In this document: positions 48,945 through 56,961 of the stretch, one piece after another
How positions within the stretch are numbered: position 1 is the stretch's first letter
How the letters are laid out: the number at the start of each line of letters is the position of its first letter
Origin: JBNJGB01 sp051747385
Lineage (GTDB): Bacteria > Myxococcota_A > UBA9042 > PHBI01 > JACKFB01
Length of the DNA: 64,000 nucleotides
NCBI GenBank assembly: GCA_051747385.1
Contig: JBNJGB010000029.1
Span: 1-64,000, forward strand
Direction: 5' to 3'
The notes under the pieces: generated by a model
Told to the model about the DNA's origin: nothing
The model's input: the letters and a program-made list of their open reading frames with translations, nothing else
Databases searched by the model: none
Made by a program: the position numbers and the translations under genes

Positions 48945-49441
48945 GGGGGCTGCTGCTGGTGCTCGCGGCGTCGTCCCTGCTCGCGTCGGCGGGCTGCGAC
49001 GTCGACGACTGCGGATCGTGCGGTCCGTGTACGGCGCAGGTGCTGCGCGCCGTGGACGGCGACACGATCGTGCTGACCGACGGGACGGAGATCCGCTACC
49101 TGGGGATGGACACCCCCGAGAAGCAGAGCGGCGAGTGCCTGGCCGACGAGGCGGCCCAGCGGAACGAGGACCTCGTGACAGGCCGCACCGTCCGGCTGGA
49201 GTACGGCGCGCAGTGCACGGGCGACCGCGGCCGGACCCTCGCCTGGGTCCACACGGCGGATCAGGCGGCGGAGGTGCTGGTCAACGTCCTCCTGGTGGAG
49301 GAGGGCCTGGCGAACCTCTGCCGCCACGAGGACACGCGCTACCGGCAGGCCCTGGAGAACGCCCTCAACGAGGCGCAGGGCACGTCCGCAGGCATCTGGG
49401 GCGACTGCGACGACCCGGAGTCCCTGGGGGCCTGCGATTGA
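48941..49441 (+). CDS. Thermonuclease (staphylococcal nuclease-type) lipoprotein
   Basis: The 166-residue protein has a lipoprotein signal (lipobox LASAGC), then an SNase domain: RAVDGDTIVLTDGTEIRYLGMDTPEK, with the Arg of IRYLG, the Glu of SGECLADEA, and the Arg of RGRTLAWVH matching the catalytic Arg-Glu-Arg set. It should cut DNA or RNA in a calcium-dependent way outside the cytoplasm. A GTG start in a GTGA overlap with the LTD gene is preferred; an earlier GTG six codons upstream is possible. Extra Cys near the start (CGSCGPC) may bind metal or form disulfides. Confidence 0.88.
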   Translation: MRGLLLVLAASSLLASAGCDVDDCGSCGPCTAQVLRAVDGDTIVLTDGTEIRYLGMDTPEKQSGECLADEAAQRNEDLVTGRTVRLEYGAQCTGDRGRTLAWVHTADQAAEVLVNVLLVEEGLANLCRHEDTRYRQALENALNEAQGTSAGIWGDCDDPESLGACD

Positions 49442-49549
49442 GTCCGCCGTCGGGGCGGGGGGATTTGACTGAGGCCCTCGGAGAATCGCCCGCAGCCCTC
49501 GAGCCTCTCGCGCTCGTCCGGCGGGGCGCCGGCCAGCGCCACCCCGCGC

Positions 49550-49665
49550 GGGTGGACCCACCCCCACCCACCCTCCGTGACGGGATCGGCCCGATCTGTT
49601 GCGGGCGGAGTCGCGTCCGCCAGAAGTTCCGGGGCCTTCCGCCGGCGGGCACGGCACCCGCCTCT
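49550..49665 (-). repeat. Dispersed G-run element, copy 2
   Basis: The minus strand at 49573-49550 is identical over 24 bases to 31194-31217 (GGGTGGGTGGGGGTGGG then TCCACCC), and the adjoining 90 bases match the first copy more loosely. It lies between the convergent thermonuclease and lipoprotein genes. The remainder of 49442-49679 shows no gene. Confidence 0.75.
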
Positions 49666-49679
49666 CTGCGAGCGCGGGG

Positions 49680-50504
49680 CTACTCCGCCTGGACGCGCAC
49701 GCGCCGCTCGAGCCAGTCGAGGCCGCCGCGGCGATCCCGCAGGACCAGCCACAGGCCGATCTCCTCGCGGCCGTCCAGGTCCTCGAGGGTCGGCGTGGTC
49801 CACGTGTTGTCGGGCACGCCGCCGCGGGTGCGCTCCTTGTCGAAGTCGCCGCCCTCCGCGTACCAGGACAGCAGCGGGTCCTCCTCGCGGCGGTCGTCGT
49901 TGCCGTCGACGAAGGCCTCCATGGACTCCGGGTCCCAGACCGGGAGCAGCTCCACCTCCTGGTCCGGCGGCACGACGGCCGCCTGGCCCTCGGCCCACTC
50001 CTCCCCGTCGATGCGGAGGCCCAGCAGGACCGGGTTGGTGTTCTGCTCCTCGCGCCGGGAGACCTTCACGCGCTTGATGGCGGTGACCTCGCGCTCCGTG
50101 GTGTCCGTCACGGTGAGCTTCACCATGACGTCGAAGCCCTCCTCCAGGTCGACCTCGAACCCGCGAAGCTCCGGCGCCGCCAGGAAGTCGTCCAGGGGCG
50201 GCACGGACACGGTGGCCGTGGGCTCGGCGCCGAGGTCGAACCGGGCCGCCTCGTCCAGGCAGGGGAACCCTTCGGTCGGAGCGCCCGGCACCAGGCAGAG
50301 CTCCCAGGCGTAGGACACCTCGCCCTCCCCGTCGGCCACCAGGGCGGTCACCTCGCTCTCCCCGGGGTCCCGAAGCTCGGGCGGTTCGGCCCGGACGCCC
50401 AGCACGCGCAGCGCGTCTACCTCGCTCGGCTCCGGCAGGTCCGAGTCGCAGCCCGCGGCGACCAGGGCGGCCAGGAGCACGGCGAGGGCGGGGAGGCGCA
50501 TCAT
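49680..50504 (-). CDS. Hypothetical lipoprotein with Ig-like segments
   Basis: The 274-residue protein has a lipoprotein signal (lipobox VAAGC, Cys19) and a body of beta-rich segments, including RVLGVRAEPPELRDPGES and VSYAWELCLVPGAP, that resemble Ig-like or PKD-type domains. The ending YAEGGDFDKERTRGGVPDNTWTTP suits a domain of the kind that recurs in myxobacterial surface lipoproteins. Two adjacent ATG codons (50504 and 50501) are possible starts. No function is assigned. Confidence 0.72.
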   Translation of the reverse strand: MMRLPALAVLLAALVAAGCDSDLPEPSEVDALRVLGVRAEPPELRDPGESEVTALVADGEGEVSYAWELCLVPGAPTEGFPCLDEAARFDLGAEPTATVSVPPLDDFLAAPELRGFEVDLEEGFDVMVKLTVTDTTEREVTAIKRVKVSRREEQNTNPVLLGLRIDGEEWAEGQAAVVPPDQEVELLPVWDPESMEAFVDGNDDRREEDPLLSWYAEGGDFDKERTRGGVPDNTWTTPTLEDLDGREEIGLWLVLRDRRGGLDWLERRVRVQAE

Positions 50505-50641
50505 CTGCGCTACTCTAGACCCGGCCCCAGGAGGCGGCAACCGGGAAGCAAGGCAATCGCACCGTCGAACCCGCGGGGGGCGCACGTGGGGGCGAGGTCC
50601 GCCGGGAGATGCGATCGCCCTGGGGACGGCCCGCGGATACC

Positions 50642-50671
50642 TTGACATGTCCCCCGGCCGCTCCGAATACT
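50642..50671 (+). promoter_or_regulatory. Promoter of the radical SAM gene
   Basis: A perfect TTGACA (50642-50647) with an 18-base spacer precedes AATACT (50666-50671), about 95 bases ahead of the ATG. The rest of the 50505-50765 gap shows nothing recognisable. Confidence 0.55.
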
Positions 50672-50765
50672 CTGCGCGTGCGTACGCCCCGATTCCGCGT
50701 CGTGTTCCACGGCTCTCCGACTCCTCGCCGGGCCGGATCGCACGGAGGGTGACGGAGGAGGCCCC

Positions 50766-51962
50766 ATGAAGCCGGCGCGTGTCGAGCGTCACCTGGACGA
50801 GATCGGTCGCTTCCTCTTCGAGCCGCTCATCCATCCGCGAAAGCCGCCGCGGACGTGGGAGTTGATCAGCTGGGACGTGGAGCAGGGGCTCCAAGTCATC
50901 GTGCGGCGTGACGAGCACCTGCTGCTCGTGGAGCTGGAGGACCGGGACGACGACAGGCCCTGCTACGACCGGACCCGGCACTTCAACATCTGCGCCCGGC
51001 GGCATTTCGCCGCGGAGTCGCCCATGAACGCCAGGGACCGACGCCTGCTGGACGCCATCGTGGGGATGGTGCGTCAGCGGGAGGTGCACCTGCCCGACGC
51101 GGAGCGCAGCACGACGGGGCGGAAGGCGGCCGTGCGGGAGATCGAGGTGGAGCGCGTCCTGATGCCGGAGGGCGCGGGGCACTACTACCTGAACCCCTAC
51201 GTCGGCTGCATGATCGGCTGCGAATTCTGCTACGTGGGAGAGCGGGCCGACCTGTCTCGGCGCCTGGAGGGACAACCGCGACTGCCGTGGGGGCGCTACG
51301 TGGACGTGAAGGTCAACGCGCCCGAGGTCCTGCGGGAGGAGGTCGAGCGCCGCCCACCCGGCGTGGTCCGTATGAGCCCCATCATCACGGATCCCTACCA
51401 GCCGCTGGAGAAGCGCTATCGCATCACGCGGAGATGCCTGGAGGTCCTGCAGGAGGCGGACTTCACGCCGGTCGTCCTGACCCGCGCGGTCCGCGCGCTG
51501 GAGGACCTGGACCTGTTCAAGCGCTTCTCCGTCGCGTGCGTGGGCTTTTCGATCCCGAGCGACGACGACCACTACCGGATCCTGTTCGAGCCGGGCGGTG
51601 ATCCCGTCGACGACCGCATCGAGGCGCTCGCCCGCTGCCACGAAGCGGGCCTCTACACCATGGCCGTCATTCAGCCGACGCTGCCCATGAACCCGGAGCG
51701 CCTCGTGGAGCGGGTGGCGCCCTATGTCGGCGCGGTCCGCGTCGACCGGATGCACCACCTGGACCGCTACCGCTACATGTACGAGGCCCACGGCCTCGAA
51801 CACGCCATGGAGCCGGAGTTCTTCGACGATCTCCGGGAGCGGTTGGTCGCCGGTTTCCGCAGCCACGGCGTGGTCGTGGACGCTATGGACGATCTCGCGC
51901 GGATCCTGGCGGACCGGGCCGACGTGGGCACGATGGACCGCGCGACTCGCGGCGGGCGCTGA
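50766..51962 (+). CDS. Radical SAM protein, SplB-like (DNA-repair photolyase superfamily)
   Basis: The 398-residue enzyme has a 4Fe-4S/SAM site CMIGCEFCYVG (CxxxCxxC) at about residues 146-153, with GHYYLNPYVGC just before it, and then a TIM-barrel region (VVRMSPIITDPYQPLEKRYRITRRCLEVL, TPVVLTRAVRALED, FSIPSDDDHYRILFEPG). This is the COG1533/SplB-related group, which includes spore photoproduct lyase but mostly enzymes of unknown substrate. An N-terminal extension of about 135 residues is not recognised. It ends at 51962, where the broken ATPase region begins on the other strand. Confidence 0.82.
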   Translation: MKPARVERHLDEIGRFLFEPLIHPRKPPRTWELISWDVEQGLQVIVRRDEHLLLVELEDRDDDRPCYDRTRHFNICARRHFAAESPMNARDRRLLDAIVGMVRQREVHLPDAERSTTGRKAAVREIEVERVLMPEGAGHYYLNPYVGCMIGCEFCYVGERADLSRRLEGQPRLPWGRYVDVKVNAPEVLREEVERRPPGVVRMSPIITDPYQPLEKRYRITRRCLEVLQEADFTPVVLTRAVRALEDLDLFKRFSVACVGFSIPSDDDHYRILFEPGGDPVDDRIEALARCHEAGLYTMAVIQPTLPMNPERLVERVAPYVGAVRVDRMHHLDRYRYMYEAHGLEHAMEPEFFDDLRERLVAGFRSHGVVVDAMDDLARILADRADVGTMDRATRGGR

Positions 51963-51964
51963 CC

Positions 51965-52298
51965 GCCTGCGGAGATCGAGGCGAGGGCTCGGTGGCGAGG
52001 CGGGCGGCCACGACCTCCTGGACCTCGCCGCTGATCTGCTCCTGGCGCAGGACCCGCCACAGGCCCTCCAGCTCCTCGCTCTGGCGTTCGCCGGCCTGGC
52101 GGGCGCCCCCCGCCGCCACGATGCGGGCGCGCACCTCGGCGCGCAGCTCCTCGGCCGCATCGGACATCAGGCGCGACGCGGGCTCCACGGCTCGGGAGTG
52201 GCGCTGGTCAGGCACCGGCGGCCTCCGTCTCGGCCTCGGCGTGGTCCCGGGCCTGCTGGAGGAGGCGCGCCCGCTCCTCGGAGGCCTCCTCGCTGGCT
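51965..52298 (-). pseudogene. N-ATPase operon remnants (possible b and gamma subunit fragments)
   Basis: On the minus strand after the AtpD fragment, one frame reads ERARLLQQARDHAEAETEA and stops at 52208 (b-subunit-like helix), and another, from a GTG at about 52215, runs through ELRAEVRARIVAAGG to LEGLWRVLRQEQISGEVQEV. The last segment resembles the C-terminal helix of F1 gamma subunits. No natural stop follows; the frame runs into the radical SAM gene. The most economical reading is a decayed operon with a large internal deletion. Assignment of each fragment is inference. Confidence 0.55.
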
Positions 52299-53151
52299 TG
52301 CGCTTGATCTCCGCCTCCACCTCGCCCAGCTCCGTGGACAGGGTGGGCTGGCAGCCGACGCGCGAGGGGATGTGCCCGAGCAGGCCGGACGTCTCCATCC
52401 CCGCCTGGACGAAGCGAAAGATGGTGTCGACGAGCAGCAGCACGTCCCGGCCCCCGTCGTCGCGGAAGTGCTCGGCCACGCTGAGGGCGGCGTCGGGGAC
52501 GCGGAGGGGCGTGCCGGGCGGCGCGTCCATCTGGCCGAAGACCATGACGGTCCGCTCCATGAGGCCGCGCTCGCTGAACTCGTGCCACAGCTCGTGACCC
52601 TCGCGGATGCGCTCGCCCACGCCGGCGAGGATGGGGACGCCGCGGTAGTCCTCCACGCCGCCGCCGATGAACTCCATCAGGAGCAGCGTCTTGCCGACCC
52701 CGGCGCCGCCGAACAGGCCCGTCTCGCCACCCTTGGCGAAGGGACAGAGCAGGTCGATGACCTCGAGCCCGGTGTACATGGGCACGGTCTCGGGCGCGTG
52801 CAGGTGGAGCGCCGGCGGGACGCGGTGGATCGGGAGGCGTGCCTCCGTCGCGATGGGCAGGCCGCCGTCCAGGGGCCGACCCAGGCAGTCGCTCACCCGC
52901 CCCAGGAGCTCGTCACCGACCGGGATCATCGGGGGCCCGCCCGTCGCCGTGACGCCGTGCCCGCGGCGCAGGCCGCGCGTGGAGACGAGCGCCAGGGCGC
53001 GCGCCAGGCCCGGCTCCGGGTGGCTGTGGACCTCCAGGGTCGCCAGGTCCTCGTCCGCGAGGCGCAGGGCCTCCCTCGGCCGGGGCTCCTGCCCGACCGG
53101 AAAGCGGACGTCGACGACGCTACCGCGCACCGACTCGACGGTCCCGTCCAC
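52299..53151 (-). pseudogene. atpD: Truncated N-type ATPase beta subunit
   Basis: A normal start (GTG at 53151 after GGAGGA) gives GTVESVRGSVVDVRF, TGGPPMIPVGDELLGRV, the P-loop GGAGVGKT, GERIREGHELWHEF and VDTIFRFVQAGMETSGLLG, all F1/N-ATPase beta signatures. The match ends near residue 283 at STELGEVEAEIK, where about 180 residues of catalytic domain and C-terminus should follow but do not. Thr of GERTREG is Ile here. The sequence then continues in unrelated frames, so the gene is broken and no functional catalytic subunit can be made. Confidence 0.85.
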
Positions 53152-53241
53152 GGGTCCTCCCTCGTCGGCCCACTCGCTCGTGGGTGAGCCTCGATCGTAC
53201 TGCGATACCCGGGAGGAGGCCATGCCCGACGGGATCCGCCG

Positions 53242-53404
53242 CAGGGCGGTCGCAAAGTCGACCGCCCTCCCTTGCCCTTGCCCTTGCCCGTGCCCTTGCC
53301 TGCTCTCGAACGCGCAGAATCCATCGTTTCCGAGCGGATGCAATCCGGCGCCGGGCGCCGTACCGCCGCGCGGCCCTCACTTGTCCGACTTTGCGATTGC
53401 CCTG
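53242..53404. repeat. MITE-like dispersed element, copy 2
   Basis: Inverted relative to 4610-4791, this 163-base copy begins CAGGGCGGTCGCAAAGTCGA and ends with the reverse complement of CAGGGCAATCGCAAAGTCGG. It has five hexamer units (53270-53300, one variant) against eight in copy 1, and the same interior. It sits between the antiporter stop and the broken atpD start. Confidence 0.85.
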
Positions 53405-53417
53405 GGATCCGCCGGGG

Positions 53418-54593
53418 CTATCCCGGTCCCGGCAGGCTCCCGGACAGGCGCAGGGCCAGGCGGGAGAGGACGGGGCCGATCAGCTCGAAGACGACCGTCG
53501 CGCCGATGGCCACCGGGAGTACGCGATCTCCCACCTCGGGGAGGCGCTGGCTCGCCACCAGCGCCAGGCCCAGGGCGACGCCGGCCTGGGGCATGAGGGC
53601 GAGGCCCAGCCAGCGGCGGGTCTCGACCGGAGCAGAGGCGGCGCGGGCGCCGGTCCACGCCCCGAGGATCTTGCCGGCGGCCCGGGCCAGGATGTAGGCG
53701 CCGCCGACGACGCCGAGCTCGCGGATGGAGGCGACCTCCAGGGAGGCCCCGGCCAGCAGGAAGAAGAGGACCATGAAGGGCCACTCGATCTCCTCGATGG
53801 CGTGGAAGGGGCGCTCGTGGTGCTCGGCGAGGCGGGCGACGACGGCGCCCAGGGTCATGGCGGCCAGCAGGTAGGAGACGTCGAGCCAGAGGGCCACGCC
53901 GCCGCAGACGAACACGAGGCCCAGGGCCTCGACGAGCATCGGCTCGCCCTTGCGGATGCGCCCGGTCATGTATGCGGCGGGGACGCCCAGGACGAGGCCC
54001 ACGAGGCCCCCGCCGACCAGGTGCCCGACCCCGTACACGAGACCCTGCGCGGCGGAGTCGGCTCCGGCCCAGGCCTCGGCCACGGCGAGGAAGAGCCCGA
54101 AGGCGAGGATCCCCCACGCGTCGTCGAGGGCGACGACGCCCAGGAGGGTCTCCACCATGGGGCCACGCGCGCCGGATTCCCGGAGCACGTCGAGGGTGGC
54201 GGCGGGCGCCGTCGCGGGAGCCAGGCCGGCGAGCAGGAGGGCGATCGCGACCGGCACGCCCGCGAGGAGGAGGACCGCCGCCACGACGATCGCGGTGACG
54301 ATCACCTCCACCACGGACACGGTGAGGACCTCGCGGCGGTGGGCGCGCAGCCCGTGGACCAGCCGCTCGCCCAGGAGGAAGCCCACCATCACCAGGGCCA
54401 TGTTCGCCACGATCGGGAACCAGTAGTTACTGAGCTCCGGCAGCAGGTCCAGGGCCGACGGCCCCACGGCGATGCCCGCGACGAGGAGCAGCGTGACGCG
54501 GGGCAGGGGCGTGTGCCGGCCGAGGGCGTCCGCCGCCAGCCCCAACAGGAACACCGCCCCAAGGGTCAGGAGGACGAGGGCCGGGTCGCTCAT
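53418..54593 (-). CDS. Cation/proton antiporter (CPA2/Kef-type membrane domain)
   Basis: The 391-residue protein is almost entirely hydrophobic, with about twelve transmembrane segments (for example VLLTLGAVFLLGLAAD, MALVMVGFLLGERLV, LLGVVALDDAWGILAFGLFL). The GVVALDDAWGI segment carries the paired acidic residues that bind the cation in sodium/potassium-proton antiporters. It lacks a C-terminal TrkA-N regulatory domain. The ATG at 54593 (MSDPALVLL) was chosen since it lies right before the first helix; a start six codons upstream is possible. It is next to the broken ATPase operon but not clearly linked to it. Confidence 0.85.
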   Translation of the reverse strand: MSDPALVLLTLGAVFLLGLAADALGRHTPLPRVTLLLVAGIAVGPSALDLLPELSNYWFPIVANMALVMVGFLLGERLVHGLRAHRREVLTVSVVEVIVTAIVVAAVLLLAGVPVAIALLLAGLAPATAPAATLDVLRESGARGPMVETLLGVVALDDAWGILAFGLFLAVAEAWAGADSAAQGLVYGVGHLVGGGLVGLVLGVPAAYMTGRIRKGEPMLVEALGLVFVCGGVALWLDVSYLLAAMTLGAVVARLAEHHERPFHAIEEIEWPFMVLFFLLAGASLEVASIRELGVVGGAYILARAAGKILGAWTGARAASAPVETRRWLGLALMPQAGVALGLALVASQRLPEVGDRVLPVAIGATVVFELIGPVLSRLALRLSGSLPGPG

Positions 54594-54732
54594 GTCCGGG
54601 ACGTGCGGCATCGGGGATCTCGCGCCAGACGCCGTTGAGCGTATCGCACCGGGGGCGGTCCGTCGTGGGCGGTACCGGACAAGACGGGCTCGGACCGGTA
54701 CGCTCCCACGAGCGCGAGCGGGAGGACGCGAG

Positions 54733-56790
54733 ATGCAGCGCAGGCGACCGAGCAGTCGAACCGTGGAGTCGCGGATGGTCCTGGGGGCCGCGCTCCTGTT
54801 CGTGATCACGGCCGTGGCCTCCGCGGGGGCGGCGCAGACCCTGACCGAGCAGGTGCCGATGCGCGACTCGGTCGAGCTCGCCACCGACGTCTTCCTCCCC
54901 GACGGGGAGCCCCCCTTTCCGGTCCTGGCCTATCGGACCCCGTACGATCGGACGGCGCCGCAGATGCAGGAGATGGCCGAGACCCTCGCGACGAACGTGG
55001 GGGTCGCCGTCGTGCTGCAGGACGTCCGCGGGCGGTTCGGCTCGGAGGGGATCGACTGCGTCTTCCGCTGCGAGCTGGGCGAAGGGCTCGGGGACGGCGC
55101 CGACACGTTCGCGTGGATCGACGCGCAGGACTGGTCCGACGGGGTCGCGATGAGCGCCGGCGGCTCGGCCCTCGGCATCGTCCAGTACATGCAATCGCCG
55201 ACCGATCCTCCCGGCCTCTCGGCCATGTTCGTCGAGGTGGGCACGCCCTCGTTCTACTCGCACGGCCTCTACCAGGGCGGCGTCCTGCGGAAGTCGATGA
55301 TCGAGACCTGGCTCGAGTCGCTCGGCGGGACCAGCGCGCAGTTCATCGACGAGGTCCGCGCCCACCCGCTGGAGGACGCGTTCTGGGACCCGGTCCAGAC
55401 CCGAGACGTCCTCCATCAGGTGGACGCGGCCGGCCTCCACGTCGGCGGCTGGTTCGACATCTTCTCCCAGGGGACGATCGACGCCTTCGTCGGCTATCAG
55501 CACGAGGGAGGGCCCGGCGCGCGGGGCCGGCAGAAGCTGGTGATGGGACCCTGGACCCACGGGACGCTCTACACGGCGGGGCCCCACGGCGAGCTGACCT
55601 TCCCCGAAGACGCCGTGGGCCCGCACGGCGACAAGGACTACTGGATACCCTGGGTGCTCCATCACCTGGGCGTCGCCCCGAACCCGGCGACCATCGAGGC
55701 CATGCCGGCCGTGCAGTACTACGTCATGGGGGACGTGGACGATCCCGACGCCCCGGGCCGCGAGTGGCGCAGCGCGGACGACTGGCCCATCGAGGCCGGG
55801 GCGGTGCGGTGGTACCTGCAGCCCGAGGGCCGGCTGGCGGAGCGCTGCCCCCCCGCGGACGGAGGCTCGACCTCCTATCGGTACGACCCGGAGGACCCGA
55901 GCCCCACGGTCGGGGGCGCCAACCTCGTCCTCCCCGCGGGGCCCATGGATCAACGCGAGGTCGAGGCGCGCGAGGACAACATCGTCTTCGAGACGCCGGT
56001 GTTCGAGGAGCCGATGGAGGTGACGGGGAGGGTTCGGGCGCATCTGTTCCTGAGGATGGACGTGGTGGACACGGACGTGATGGTCCGCCTGACCGACGTC
56101 TACCCGGACGGCCGCTCCATGCTCCTCCTGGACGGCGCGGCGCGGGTCGCCATGCGCCACGGCACGGACCACCTCGACCCGGTCGCGCCCGGCGAGCTCG
56201 TCGAGGTCGAGGTCGACCTGTGGAGCACGTCGAACGTGTTCGCCGCGGGGCACCGGCTGCGCATCGCCGTCACCGGGTCCAACGCGCCGCGGTTCCAGCC
56301 CTCGCCCAACGACGGCACCAGCTACGGACAGCCGAGCGAGCCCGTCGTCGCGACCGTCCGGGTCCTGCACGACGCACACGGCCCGTCGTACCTGGAGCTC
56401 CCGCAGCCGGCTCGAGCCGGCGAGACACCCCTCGTCTGCGACCCCGCCCCCTACGAGCCGGACGGCGAGGGCGACGTCGCAGACGGCGGTGCGGACGCCG
56501 ACGCCGGGAGCGACGACGCGGAGATCGACGGCGTGGGAGATCCCGACGCCGGCGTCTCCCCCGAAGCCCCGGCCGCGTCGGGAGGCGGCGGCTGCTCGGC
56601 CCGGACGACGTCGGAGAGCACGACCGGGCCGGTCTGGATGGCCCTGCTCGCTCTCGTCTTGATGCGGCGCCGCCGGGCCCACACCGGCACCGCCACGCCG
56701 TCGAGCCGCCACCGGCCCTTTCAGGGGACGCAGGGCTCGGCGGTGCCCTCGTCCGTCTCCCCGTCACAGTCGTCGTCTACGCCGTTGTAG
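54733..56790 (+). CDS. Exported CocE/NonD-family hydrolase with MYXO-CTERM tail
   Basis: The 685-residue protein has a signal peptide (cleaved near AGAAQ) and an alpha/beta-hydrolase X-Pro-dipeptidyl-peptidase domain: VPMRDSVELATDVFLPDG, nucleophile Ser in SAGGSALGI, Asp in GGWFDIFSQG, His in GPWTHGTLY, followed by the C-terminal jelly-roll (to about 570). After an Asp/Gly-rich linker comes GGGGCSARTTSESTTGPVW, a hydrophobic helix and MRRRR, the MYXO-CTERM cell-surface signal. The frame then runs about 37 residues too far (to 56790) through sequence antisense to a MopE-like remnant, so the original stop was apparently lost. Confidence 0.88.
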   Translation: MQRRRPSSRTVESRMVLGAALLFVITAVASAGAAQTLTEQVPMRDSVELATDVFLPDGEPPFPVLAYRTPYDRTAPQMQEMAETLATNVGVAVVLQDVRGRFGSEGIDCVFRCELGEGLGDGADTFAWIDAQDWSDGVAMSAGGSALGIVQYMQSPTDPPGLSAMFVEVGTPSFYSHGLYQGGVLRKSMIETWLESLGGTSAQFIDEVRAHPLEDAFWDPVQTRDVLHQVDAAGLHVGGWFDIFSQGTIDAFVGYQHEGGPGARGRQKLVMGPWTHGTLYTAGPHGELTFPEDAVGPHGDKDYWIPWVLHHLGVAPNPATIEAMPAVQYYVMGDVDDPDAPGREWRSADDWPIEAGAVRWYLQPEGRLAERCPPADGGSTSYRYDPEDPSPTVGGANLVLPAGPMDQREVEAREDNIVFETPVFEEPMEVTGRVRAHLFLRMDVVDTDVMVRLTDVYPDGRSMLLLDGAARVAMRHGTDHLDPVAPGELVEVEVDLWSTSNVFAAGHRLRIAVTGSNAPRFQPSPNDGTSYGQPSEPVVATVRVLHDAHGPSYLELPQPARAGETPLVCDPAPYEPDGEGDVADGGADADAGSDDAEIDGVGDPDAGVSPEAPAASGGGGCSARTTSESTTGPVWMALLALVLMRRRRAHTGTATPSSRHRPFQGTQGSAVPSSVSPSQSSSTPL

Positions 56791-56850
56791 ACCCCGACCT
56801 CGTGGCTCGGATTGTAGCGTGCTAGCACCCTGGCGAGAGCCGTCGCCAGG
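56721..56850 (-). pseudogene. Remnant 3' end of a MopE-like metal-binding motif protein
   Basis: On the minus strand an in-frame stretch reads YNGVDDDCDGETDEGTAEP and ends CVP-stop at 56721. This NGVDDDCDG(x)TDE signature is the calcium-binding-type motif of MopE-like proteins common in Myxococcota. Only about 45 residues are in frame before a stop (near 56858), and there is no proper start. It is a gene end left by a deletion, overlapping the read-through tail of the CocE gene on the other strand. Confidence 0.6.
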
Positions 56851-56961
56851 AGCGCCGCCAGGCACTACCATGCGGGCACGGTCGACGCGGTGGATGGGTG
56901 AGCGAGAGGGCGTCGATCGGGGAGGGCGACGATCAGGCCATCGGACCTCGCGCGAAAGCTG

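Noticed and set aside
51883..53343. Intact ATP synthase beta gene of 486 codons
   Set aside because: The frame is open over its length but stops matching beta subunits at about codon 283 from the true start. The rest is frame-shadow and gamma-like sequence, and the frame runs into the radical SAM gene.
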